The notes under the pieces: model-generated | What the model saw: the letters and a program-made list of their open reading frames with translations, nothing else | The model's database searches: none | Told to the model about the DNA's origin: nothing | In this document: positions 1 to 9,939 of the stretch, piece after piece | Position numbering within the stretch: the first letter of the stretch is position 1 | Layout: every line of letters begins with the position of its first letter | Program-made: the position numbers and the translations under genes | Origin: Bathymodiolus brooksi | Taxonomy: Eukaryota; Mollusca; Bivalvia; Mytilida; Modiolidae | Assembly (NCBI GenBank): GCA_963680875.1 | Contig: OY804583.1 | Coordinates: 32,911,331 to 32,975,330, forward strand | Direction: 5' to 3' | DNA length: 64,000 nucleotides

Positions 1-965
1 TAGTGATATATTGAAACAAATAAGCTACAGAGTAAAGGGTATTGAAGACTCCTGTTACTTGAATATTTACATACAACAAATACTTTATAAAATGTTTCAT
101 CCTCTCATCCCACACCTCCTTAAGAAAACCCAACAAAATAACGATTAAAAACAAATGAATAATAGTTGGGTGCTTAGAATATTCTCAAGAAATATACATT
201 TACAAACAACAAATACTTTATATCTAACCCTCCAACCCCCCTAAACCCCCCCCAATAAAATAATAATAAAAAACAAACAAATAATAGTTGGGTGTATACA
301 AGTTTCTCAAGAAATATACATTTATATACAAGAAATACTTTATATCCAATCCTCAAATCCCCTAGGAAAATAATAATAAAAAAAGAAATACTAGTTGGGT
401 ATATAGAACTTTCTCAACAAATATAGATTTATTTCCAAAAAATATTTTATATCAAATCCTCCCACCTCCTTATTTCTCCCAATAAAATAATAAAAAAAAC
501 AAACAAATAATAGTTGAGCGCATAGAAATTTCTCAATGAATATACATTTATATACAACCAATACTATATATCCAATCCTGTAACCCCCGCCCCCTTCACC
601 CCTAAAAAATAAACAAAAGTCAAATAGTAGTTCAGTGCATAAAAGTTTCTCAATGAATACATATCTATATAAAACAAATACTTTATATCCAATCTTCCAC
701 CCCCCCCCCCACATAAAAACCAACAACTCACAGACAAATAATATTTGGGTGTATATAAGTTTCTAAAGAAATATATATTTATTCATTACGAATACTTTAT
801 ATCCAATCCTCCAACACCCCACCACAAAACAGAAAAAAAAACAAAAGCAAAAAACAGAAGCAAAAAACAAATAACAGTTGGGTGCATAGAAGAATCTCAA
901 TGAATATACATTTATAAACAACAAATACTTTATATCCAATCCTCCACCCCCCCCCCCCCCCCAAG
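1..965. repeat. Sat-1 satellite array, unit A copy
   Basis: About eight degenerate units of 110-125 bp. Each has a conserved core of about 70 bp (contains ttctcaatgaatatacattt and ctttatatccaatcctcca), then a C-run, then an A-rich spacer with caaacaaata. The first 110 bases (tagtgatatattgaaacaaa onward) are a distinct leader that recurs at the left edge of the arrays near 20,117, 37,592 and 53,558. Short minus-strand reading frames in the core are by-products of the repeat. The array ends in C17 and an A-run. Confidence 0.9.
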
Positions 966-1039
966 AAAAAAAAAAAAAAAAAAAAAAAACAAGACAAAAA
1001 CAAAAACAAAAACAAAAAGAAACAAGGAAACAAAGAAAA
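966..1039. repeat. A-rich low-complexity tract
   Basis: A long A-run followed by caaaaa repeats closes the Sat-1 array. Nothing else is visible here. Confidence 0.8.
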
Positions 1040-1231
1040 ACCGTTTTGTCGGATATTTGAAAAAAAATGTCTATCTATTTTCTCCCACATTATAAATTCA
1101 GTTCGTGACACACCATACAAACAAATCCACTATCTTTATTTGCATGTAAGCAAACGGATTTGCTTAACTGTTTATGATATAAGAACATATCTATCAGGTA
1201 CTCTAAAGAATAATGTATATTCTACCAAAGG
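1040..1231. other. Conserved 3'-flank segment of the TRIM units
   Basis: This stretch (ggatatttgaaaaaaaatgt, ttcgtgacacacca, aagaataatgtatattctac) matches 25,620-25,845, 38,545-38,765 and 55,340-55,470. In units B and C it runs straight on towards the TRIM 3' end. Here similarity stops at 1,231 and resumes near 7,554. No coding signal. Confidence 0.8.
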
Positions 1232-4165
1232 ATTGGGAGCTATAAGGGCCAAAATCGGCCCAATCTCAGATGTCGAGAAAATTTTCTTCAAAATGTGCTT
1301 TTCAGAAATAAATACAGTTAGTTAATATGTGCATCTAATTCCTCACAGCGGACCGACAAAGTCAGGTAATGAAAAGCATCGAACGTCATTTTTTTCAGAA
1401 TACAGAACGTACGTATCATTGTATTATAATGCATATCTTTAAAAAAGAAAAAGAAAGCATAATAAAACTCAATAGACAAAGCATAAATTTGACTTAATAT
1501 GCAATGTGGATTGATTTCAGGAATAAAAACATGTTCCGAAGCTGTATTATGAAATGAAAGTGAATGAATAGTAATGTCGCAACGTCACCCATTTTAGACG
1601 GTCTCCTGTTTTCGACGGTTTGCTTCACGTGATAAAATCTGTCATTATTTTGATTGCTTCATTTGTCAGAGGTTATATTATGATGCTGAAATTGCACGAA
1701 TGATCTCAAGAAATCTGATCTAAAAATGTCATCTTTAAATGTAGGAACTACGTGCCACATCTATTATTTCATGTTCAAATTGTATTTTTTCGTAATTCAT
1801 TTTTTCGTCACCTTAACAAAGTTTTAACCATTTAAAAAAATATATCTCATACAGACTGATTTTGGTTTCATCGCCTTCTATGACATTGATAATATACACA
1901 TTGAGGTCATATCAATTCAGAAACTTATTGACATTGATTTTGGTATTAACCTTAAAGAAGTAATAGATATATTTATTAGGACAATAGAACTTAGTCATAT
2001 ATGAAATTTGTTTAAACCCTTTTTTAACTGTACTTTATTCTTAACGACAACCAATACGATGATATATTCCAGTACATTTTTACGGACAATCATCATAAAT
2101 CGATAAACAAAAATGCCAAGGTGCGGGTTGAGAGAAGTCCAATATTTAAAGATGGCTTTTTTCTTATAATATGGAAATATTTTGGGAAATGGTGTGAAGC
2201 AAAATGTTTAATGTGTATCGATTTTTGCTACATGTAGGAACCTGTGAGAATTATTTTGTTTTTTTTTGATAAACTGATAATAAGTCTTAGAATCAGATAT
2301 CCCATGGAAAGTGGTTGGCGATAGATAACTGTTTTACAATCAAGTATTTCATATATATTTATGATGAGAACAAGTTTACAACCATATGATTAATCGTGTA
2401 GGTAAAATGTGTGTCGCTGCCATGAATTTATGTATGATTCATTTGATTGTCACTAGAAAAAGAGGAGATGATAGATATTATTTTGCTTTGTGACAAACCA
2501 ACAACAACACTCCTAATAGCGAGCATCACAAGATGCGAGCTAAAGAGCAACATGTGTGTAAGGAGATGAATCAATATATGACCAGTACCAACAGGAAATG
2601 GATTCTAAGCTTCGGCATAGAATGGACAATCGGAGTGAAGTACAGGACATAGCCTTTTAATTTGAATAAAAATTAACTATCCAGTTTAAAAATAACCAAA
2701 GCAAAAATTAAAAAGCTAACGTACAGCTTCTTTACATTAAACGATGAATTTATTTAAAAAATGGACAATCGTTAGACCTTCTTGTTTCGCCCCTAAAGAA
2801 CGATCGGCCCTAAGTAAAAGTCGTCCCCGATTTATCTCGGCCCCAAAAATCTCCTTTGCAATAGAATTAACTGGGTAAGTCGAATTGAAGAACAAAGATA
2901 AATGATCAAGAATAATGAAGAAGAGAACCCAAAACTACAATTTATACATGTACATGTCTATGCGTAGATGCGATGCTCGCATGTATGCTGTGCCTAATCC
3001 ATATTAAACTGTTGCTATCAGAATCTGCTGTAAGCTGTCTTTTACGAGTAAGGAGTGTGTCCTTTACAACCCGCGCTAAGGAATGTACTAAATTCGTTCC
3101 TCACAGTCGTCTGGTGTCCCTTTCACATACAATCGGCGTTTTCCTAGAGGAAGTCCTTTGTTATTTTATTTATGCCAAATTCGCAGTCATGTTAAGGTTG
3201 TCCATCAATACGGCTGTTGCGAATCATATCTATTGAATGTTGGAATTGTTCCAACAGTGTGATATATATTTTTTCATTTTATTATACATTTTAGAATATG
3301 ACAAAAAACCAGCTGAGTTGCATTTGTTAAAATAGAAATATGATAGTGATCGTCTTCCGTAATTAAAATCGTCAAAATGAAATACAACCGAATTGATATC
3401 AAATGGTGACTTGTTTCAACCTCATTTAAAATATACATTGAAATTCTTTCCGATTTGTACATCACGTTCACGATCTTTTATTACAACACTATTTCACTCA
3501 AGTGTTCATTTTTTTCCTGTTCTAGTTAAAGGACTTTATCAAACAGAATCATACAGTTTACATGTAATGCAGTTAATACGCATTTAAACCACAGACGAAT
3601 ATTTCTATTTTCACACTTTGTGGTGTGGGGTCGCTATTGTGCAAGCGGAATATTAATTGCAAGCCCCATTGACTGGCGATATGCTGCCTGTCTAGAATAT
3701 TTTATTTTGTTCTCGATCGACAGTTCAGAAGCTAGAAAACAATATGATGAATATTGTCTGTTAATCATGCAAACAATAACTTATGCACATGACAGAACAC
3801 ATTTTCAAGGCACCGGATGGATAGTTCCCTTTGATTTAAGAGAATGGAACTGATAGAAGTTAAAAGTCTAATTTGGGCGCAAAAGGGGAAACTTTATATA
3901 TATGTTATGAAAAGGTGGTGTGAATTTTAGGGATCCTCAGATTCAAATCCATTCATCTACTTTTCTACACTTTTATACATATTATACATATGTATATTTC
4001 AAATGATAGTAATGTTATTTTAAAATATTTCCACTTGGTTTTACTTGTCGTTTTCTATTAAGAGCCCTAGTTTTATACTGCTCATGCTCAGCAACGGACC
4101 ACCTTCGTCAATTGTTTTAGCTCATCGATGATCATGAGATTCACTAAGATAAATAACACGGTCCG

Positions 4166-4213
4166 TGCAATATTTATTTATTTATTCATTTATTTATTTA
4201 TTTATTTATTTAT
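4166..4213. repeat. (TTTA)n microsatellite
   Basis: About twelve TTTA copies with one interruption (ttca). Confidence 0.9.
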
Positions 4214-4492
4214 GCTTTGGTGTCAGTGTTTCAGCTGTTGACTGAGTTTTAAATTCAACATGTGTAGACTTATAGAAAGTGTGTAATCGTAAAATTCAGT
4301 CGTCAACCATCCCTGTCTGATGGCAAAAGAAAGGGTATTGTTCTGATATGCCTAATGTTGTGTCTGCAATTGACGAAACTTCACATGCGATACAAATTCC
4401 ATGCAATGAACCCCAACAAAAACATACTTTCAGCAAACCAATTATTTTCATTGATCGATATGAAAAGAAAGTTTATAAATAGAGAATATTAT

Positions 4493-4614
4493 ATGGCTCT
4501 TTCCGTATCACATCCCGTATCAACCCGAGACACCAATATCATCCCGAGAGCTTTAGCTCGAGGGATGATATTGGTCTAGGGTTGATACGGGATGTGATAC
4601 GGAAAGAGCCATAT
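4493..4614. mobile_element. Foldback (hairpin) element
   Basis: A nearly perfect inverted repeat. Arms begin atatggctctttccgtatca and end tgatacggaaagagccatat, each about 55 bases, with a short centre around agctttagct. The structure fits a non-autonomous foldback or MITE. No coding capacity. Confidence 0.8.
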
Positions 4615-4877
4615 CATATTATGTTGATCATATACTTAAACATGAGAAAGTCTTGTTCTGTATTATAAACCTTTAGTCACGTGATCAATATCATTTTAAT
4701 GGGTATGATAAAGGGGTGATGATATCGATATCAGTCACGGCAGACAAATACAGTCGTAATGATCTTTCAGTATTATATATGCAAATTTCCTTTATTTAGT
4801 ACTAAGTATATGATAAACAGTGATAATCATAAATTCCACCAATATCAATAAAACAATTACCTTTCATCTTAATTGAA

Positions 4878-5128
4878 CTTGAGCCGTTGTGGTCGTATGG
4901 TAGTTGAATTTACAACTACCTGTGCAATCGTTGCCTATCACCACTTAAGCTGTGAGTTTGAACCCCGTTCATGGCGAGTTGTACTCGATAACACATTATG
5001 TGATAAAGTTTGTCAGTGACTTGCGACAGGTCTGTGGGTTTCTCTGGGTACTCCAATTTCCGCCACAAAAGTAGTAACTGAAATATATTTGAAAGTGGTG
5101 TTAAACACCTAACCTCCAATGGACAAAT
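4878..5128 (+). mobile_element. tRNA-derived SINE, nearly complete (SINE-1 family)
   Basis: The head has a Pol III-like layout: ggtcgtatggtagttg as an A-box region and gtttgaaccccg as a B-box-like motif. The body holds gtactcgataacacattatg and tgggtactccaatttccgcc, and the end is gaaagtggtgttaaacacc. Related copies lie near 13,862, 15,925, 17,600, 30,478, 32,345, 42,625, 47,572, 59,605 and 60,630. It resembles bivalve SINEs with a conserved central domain; the family name is not certain. Confidence 0.8.
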
Positions 5129-6044
5129 GATGGATCAAAAGTTTGTGTATGTAGTGCATAACATAAAACACCTTTGGGTCATAATGTGGCATATCTTTAC
5201 AAGTACCAATAATACTACAACAAAAATGTTTCCCACACAATTATGGGAACTGTTATACACATATCATGTCATTAAACAATGTACACACAAATTTCACACA
5301 ATCTTAAAATACAAAAAAATGCATGTTTTGTGAAAACATATTTAACTAGAGACTTCATATTCAGAGAAATATGTAAGATTGTTCATCATTGACGCAATAT
5401 CGTGCGCAACGTCACACGCATTGTCGTTTAAACTCAGAAGGAATGGAACGCATTCTGAAGTGGTCAATAAACCACAATATCCGATAATAGCCGCAGATCC
5501 ATTGTAAATGAATGTATAAATATAAAAATCATCAAACCGAGAAAGGACTACAGAGAAAATGGAAGTTATCTATCCTAAAAGAACACTTCTTTCACTCGTC
5601 ATTAGACATCTTATTACTTATTATTTAATCAAAAAAGTTTTTACACTTACGATCTATGCAGGTATATAGTACGCTTGACTTCTATAAAGCTCCAGAATAA
5701 AAGTTCTTAAAGGTTTAAGTACAAGTAATTTGTAATTATTTTAACTAATATTCCGTCGTCTCCGGGAATTTTTTTTTTTTCTTTTGATCAGCTAATCTAG
5801 ATTTTTGTATTTATGTTTATGTATTCAAATATAACAAGGTTTGTTTGTGGTTGTACAGTTTTAGTTTTTGTTTAATTGATGCATTTAGAAAAGTAAAATA
5901 ATTAACATATTTTTCCGGGTTTTTGTTCCACATCGTTCCTTCTATGAGCGGAATAATAAACTAACCCCATGTCTAATCGAAATAAAATTCTTGGATAATG
6001 ACTCCGGATATGTTCCACTTGTCGTAAACACTTATTAACGGGTT

Positions 6045-6300
6045 GTAACTAGATAAACACGACGAGTGCCACTAATGGAGCAGGAACTGTTTACCCTTCA
6101 GGAGCACCTGAGTTCACCCCCGGTTTTTACTGGGGTTCGTGTTACTCGATCTTTAGTTTTATATGCATGTTTTGTAGATCGTTGTTTGTCCTTTTGTACT
6201 TTTTCTTTTAGCCATTGTGTTGTCTGTTCTTCTTAGATATAGGATTCTGATTACCCCATTGGTATCTTCAAACTCTTCTTAAGGATATGTTGGATTGTGC
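6045..6300 (+). mobile_element. Penelope-like element 3' tail (PLE-2 family)
   Basis: Shares the string gacgagtgccactaatggag, then a ggagcacctgagttcacccc segment, a hydrophobic-coding stretch and ttggtatcttcaaactcttc. The same tail follows recognisable PLE coding sequence near 18,150, 35,820 and 50,570, which is the basis for the assignment. 5'-truncated and non-coding here. Confidence 0.7.
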
Positions 6301-7211
6301 CCAAAAATATCTACTCCTTTTGGATCAAACTATTTTACTTCATTTTAGAAGTAGCATCGATACACCATTAAACCTACCTCAGTATCCCGGTAGTAATAAC
6401 TATTTCAGTATCCCGGAAGAAAATATATAATCAATTATGGGGGGCTTATGAAAAAAAAACTATTTTGGATGAAGTGGTATATATTTTATTTTCATCTTAT
6501 ATAACTGTTATGTGCCGACATACCATCGTTTTTTACGACAAAGATTGCTTCTCAAACATCAAAACGTCATCTAAGCGCTTATAATATTTGAACATTTTCC
6601 CGTCTTTTATCAAGAAATTTAACACCTCGTGCACCAACAAAATACTTTAACAGTATTTGTGTTTTATTTATTTTAATAATCTGGTAAACTATGTTTCTGG
6701 TGTACGACTACGAAGGTGCTTAATTTCTTCGAAAACCGTCGAAATATATCGGGGAAAAATTCCACGAAATACAGAAAACAAATAAAGCTCATGACGTCAC
6801 GATGACGTCAAATACGTATCGATTTTGTTGGAAACAAGTTTTAGCATCAAAAGTATGATGTCGTCTATAAAAGAAAACACATCAAATTTTAATCAAGTAT
6901 TTTTAAAGATAATGATTCATTAAATATGGGGCCATATATGGAACTTATAGTCCGCAGTTCTTTTTATCGCATTGACGCCGGACTGCATGCACTGAGTTTT
7001 TCTCCTGGTTTCAATGTACACAAACTGTATTTAGAATAAATACAATTATTTACAGAAACATAAGTTATCAACTGATGAATGTCATTGCTTAAAATGAATC
7101 ATAAAATGTACAGAGATTGTGTATATATACATAATGGTATAATATATACAATCAGAAGGGTGAAAATATTGATTTTAAGGGTCTGGCCGATGTTATAAAT
7201 AAACTTATATT

Positions 7212-7322
7212 TATCAACCTCCACAATCCTCCACCAACAAAATATTTTGATACACTCATTAACCCTCTATACTCAAAACAACTGCTCAATTTGGTGTTGG
7301 TGGAAGACTGTGGAGGTATATA
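7212..7322. repeat. Imperfect inverted repeat
   Basis: The left arm aacctccacaatcctccacc pairs with the right arm ggtggaagactgtggaggta across a loop of about 60 bases. It lies near the 3' side of TRIM-A. Possible small foldback element. Confidence 0.6.
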
Positions 7323-7716
7323 AAATAGCTAAATTGTACATTGAATATGTCGTTTATAGTCCATTTTTAGCAATATCCGTCTAATTATGATGTCATTATG
7401 ACGTCATAGCGCACCCAATTTCACGAAAGATATATTTTTTGAAAATTTATGTATATAGCAATTAAATTAGTAAATTGTTTTTATTCTATGCCAAGCATTA
7501 TTTTTTAATAAAATGTGGGGCTAATTTTACACTTTAGCGTCTCTTCCTCTTTGTAATATATTTATCTACATCAGATTTTGGATGAAAAGATCGGTTTATC
7601 TGCCTATCTATTTAAACAATTGTATGTCAGAATACTACACAAAAACAAATATTTTGCATGGGATGACCTAAATATAAAATACAATGTCCACTATCACGTG
7701 ACTGTGTAATATGATT

Positions 7717-9630
7717 TCAATCAATTTCACACACCAGCACTTTACAAGTGTTATAGAAAGTCAACATAAATCTGTTGGTATTTTCTTTAAACCGTAAAAC
7801 CCGAGGGCTGTCAGTTATCGTGCTGAAATCAGAAACTGGAATAATCCTTATACATTTACCATCAGATGTCAACTGATGAATGTTTTTTGACCAATGTCCT
7901 ACGATGTAGATATTTCCGTCACAATCAGAATCATGGCTGCGCGGACAAATCAACCGTTCACATTTGTATGTAAAATCATTTCCTTTGGTAGAAACACACT
8001 TTACTGAAGATCCGCTGTCGCTATAGATAATTTCTCCCTTACAAGAAGATGAAGCGAATCTAGTGTAGTTATATCCTGTTTTTATTTCTCTGATTTGTGT
8101 ACCTGTTGTAGGATCGATCCATGATATAGTACCGTTCTTTACAGCAATATACTCATCTTCTACGTAAGAAATCCCCCACGCACCGACGTCTATGGTGAAT
8201 ATCCTACTTAATGTCAACAGCTTTGGATCTACTAAATAAACTTTCGTCGACGATGTAGCCACTGCTACTGTTAGATCATTTACTTTTGTAATATCAGTTG
8301 GGTTGTTGTCGATTTTCAGTTCTTTCTTTTGAACCCCTTGATCATCATACATCACAATTCTGTTATTGACGTTATCTGTAATTATGACGTCATCATTGAA
8401 GAATATTCCACTTAGATATCGAGTTTCACCAGGTTTAACTGCACCGAGGTCAATTGTAAATAACACTTTGATTTTTCCTGTTTGAAAATTTACAGGAGAG
8501 TGTGGGTTAGTGTCTGTTGTCTTAATATGGCCAATAGACGTCATGTTTTGTATCAAATCATTTGGTGTAAATGATACTGATATATCTTTCATTCCACGTA
8601 ACAACTTAGAAATGTCATCATCCATGCGTGCGATTTTCTCCAAAAGCTCATCAAGATTAACCAGACATTGTATTTCCGATCCTTTTGACAAGCAAGCCTC
8701 AAACAAGTCCTTCCAGTTATCAACAGTGCCTTTTAAGTTTGATAATTCAGTGACGCCATCATTTAATTTTAGATCAATCGTTTTCTTTGTGCTTGCCATT
8801 TCATTACGTAGTTTGTCTTCGATTTCGTCCAGGTGTTTATTTACAGATTCGCGAACTTTGCTGATTTCTGCCAAAACTGCATTCGTTTCTTCTTCAAAAC
8901 GATTAACGTTATCTTTACGCGTTGTAATGATTTCACTTAACTTGACGCTTGTGTCCTTCAATTTTGTCAAGAGTTCTATTGCTTTACTGGATTCCTTTAC
9001 CCCACAAACTACTTTGTCTATAGTGACCACGTGTTCACATTTCCTATGGTGGACTGTAGCACACACGGTACAGCAAGGCTTAGAGTGATCATTACAGTAT
9101 ATTTCTATTGTTTTTTCTGGGTGTTCAGTGCAGACAACAACACCACTTATACAAGAATTAATATTACTTTCCTTTATATCCTTTATTGGTATCATCGAAT
9201 GCTGTGATAAAAGTTTGAAAGATTTATGCCAATTTTCACACGCTTCGCAGTACGCCTCCTCACATACAATACACCATGAAATTGCTTTATTAGATTTTCC
9301 GTTCTGTTCACATGAGCTACAGTGTTTCTCTGATTTGATGATATCGTTTCGATTCATCAATGAAAGAACAAAGTGATTTCCTGGTAATTGTTTGGACCAT
9401 GTCTCTGGGTTTCCTCCATTTTCTTCGAACGACACAAGTCGGCAACATATCGGACATTTGAAGCCTGTCGATTTATCTCCCTTTACAGACGACGTGATAT
9501 GTGTATGAATGCACGTTTCACAGAACGTATGAAGACACGGTAGATATTTCGGCACTTTAAGCGTCTCTAGACATATAGTACATGTCAGTAGATCATCAAC
9601 AGCTTTGTCAACACTTGTAGAAGTCGCCAT
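7717..9630 (-). CDS. TRIM-A: RING/B-box/coiled-coil/propeller E3 ligase-like protein
   Basis: An uninterrupted single-exon frame of 637 codons. The RING finger is C17, C20, C32, H34, C37, C40, C59, C62 (C3HC4). B-box 1 fits C104, C107, C120, C123, C128, C131, H135, H144. B-box 2 fits C167, H170, C179, H182, C187, C190, H195, H200. Residues about 205-360 are heptad-like and charged, as in a TRIM coiled coil. Residues about 388-637 form a repeat-rich C-terminus resembling an NHL or six-bladed beta-propeller. The family ubiquitinates targets chosen by the C-terminal domain, mostly in the cytosol. The start (MATSTSVDK) is shared by all four copies. Compared with TRIM-D it lacks about seven residues (IDKEEKKK region, near 380) and has an extra Cys at 63. 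It belongs with TRIM-D, sharing DKAVDDLLTC and LETLK. Neighbours are the 6.3-kb block on its 3' side and a PLE on its 5' side. Confidence 0.93.
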   Translation of the reverse strand: MATSTSVDKAVDDLLTCTICLETLKVPKYLPCLHTFCETCIHTHITSSVKGDKSTGFKCPICCRLVSFEENGGNPETWSKQLPGNHFVLSLMNRNDIIKSEKHCSSCEQNGKSNKAISWCIVCEEAYCEACENWHKSFKLLSQHSMIPIKDIKESNINSCISGVVVCTEHPEKTIEIYCNDHSKPCCTVCATVHHRKCEHVVTIDKVVCGVKESSKAIELLTKLKDTSVKLSEIITTRKDNVNRFEEETNAVLAEISKVRESVNKHLDEIEDKLRNEMASTKKTIDLKLNDGVTELSNLKGTVDNWKDLFEACLSKGSEIQCLVNLDELLEKIARMDDDISKLLRGMKDISVSFTPNDLIQNMTSIGHIKTTDTNPHSPVNFQTGKIKVLFTIDLGAVKPGETRYLSGIFFNDDVIITDNVNNRIVMYDDQGVQKKELKIDNNPTDITKVNDLTVAVATSSTKVYLVDPKLLTLSRIFTIDVGAWGISYVEDEYIAVKNGTISWIDPTTGTQIREIKTGYNYTRFASSSCKGEIIYSDSGSSVKCVSTKGNDFTYKCERLICPRSHDSDCDGNIYIVGHWSKNIHQLTSDGKCIRIIPVSDFSTITDSPRVLRFKENTNRFMLTFYNTCKVLVCEID

Positions 9631-9939
9631 TTTTGTTTTATCTTGATACTTCCGTGTAAGTCAATGTACATTTTTGATTCCTTTACTGTAACGTATACAT
9701 CTGTATTTTTAAAAACAAATGTTAAATTTAGATGTTATACAGGTGTAGGTAAATATTGGGTCAGTTTCTTCAAATTAAAGGTTATTTTTTATTGTTTCTC
9801 CCCAAACAAATGAAACAGAAGTCAAGACTGTGGGCTAGGGAGGTGGGGTGTGTGGTGGAGGGGTGTAGATACAGGTATGTTTTATCTCTATACTTCCTTG
9901 ATTGTGCATAACAATTCCCATTTTCTCCTATAGCTACAC
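9631..9939 (-). promoter_or_regulatory. TRIM-A 5' flank
   Basis: Similar to the DNA upstream of TRIM-D (57,739-58,140): ttttgttttatctt next to the start, gttatacaggtgtaggtaaa, then a run containing ttgtttctccccaaa. A second 5'-UTR-like string (ttatctctatacttccttga) sits at about 9,887-9,906, just before the PLE. Promoter elements could not be assigned with confidence. Confidence 0.5.

Larger units (their letters stand above)
1232..7553. other. 6.3-kb block present only in unit A
   Basis: This block separates the two halves of the TRIM 3' flank that are contiguous in units B and C. I see no convincing gene in it. It contains a TTTA microsatellite, a long hairpin (4,493-4,614), a tRNA-derived SINE (4,878-5,128), a PLE tail (6,045-6,300) and a second hairpin (7,212-7,322), which are listed separately. 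The rest (about 1,232-4,160, 5,130-6,040 and 6,300-7,210) is AT-rich sequence in which I recognise nothing. Frames of 60-90 codons such as 2,973-3,236 and 3,620-3,853 have no recognisable domain. No target-site duplication was identified, so insertion here and deletion in the other units are both possible. Confidence 0.6.

Noticed and set aside
3620..3853. 77-codon plus frame inside the unit A block
   Set aside because: No recognisable domain, no splice context and no paralogue in the window. Chance is the simplest explanation.
4878..4960. Possible genuine tRNA gene
   Set aside because: The A- and B-box-like motifs belong to SINE-1 heads; no complete cloverleaf with acceptor stem was found, and the same sequence recurs with SINE bodies.
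6785..6815. CRE-like tgacgtca sites (also near 7,395)
   Set aside because: Short palindromic motifs in intergenic DNA with no promoter to anchor them; not enough evidence.
8510..9088. Open frame of 192 codons on the plus strand opposite the TRIM-A coiled coil, repeated at 26,816, 39,959 and 56,651
   Set aside because: It lies fully antisense to the conserved TRIM coding frame and mirrors its codon bias. It has no domain, and its conservation is explained by the gene on the other strand.
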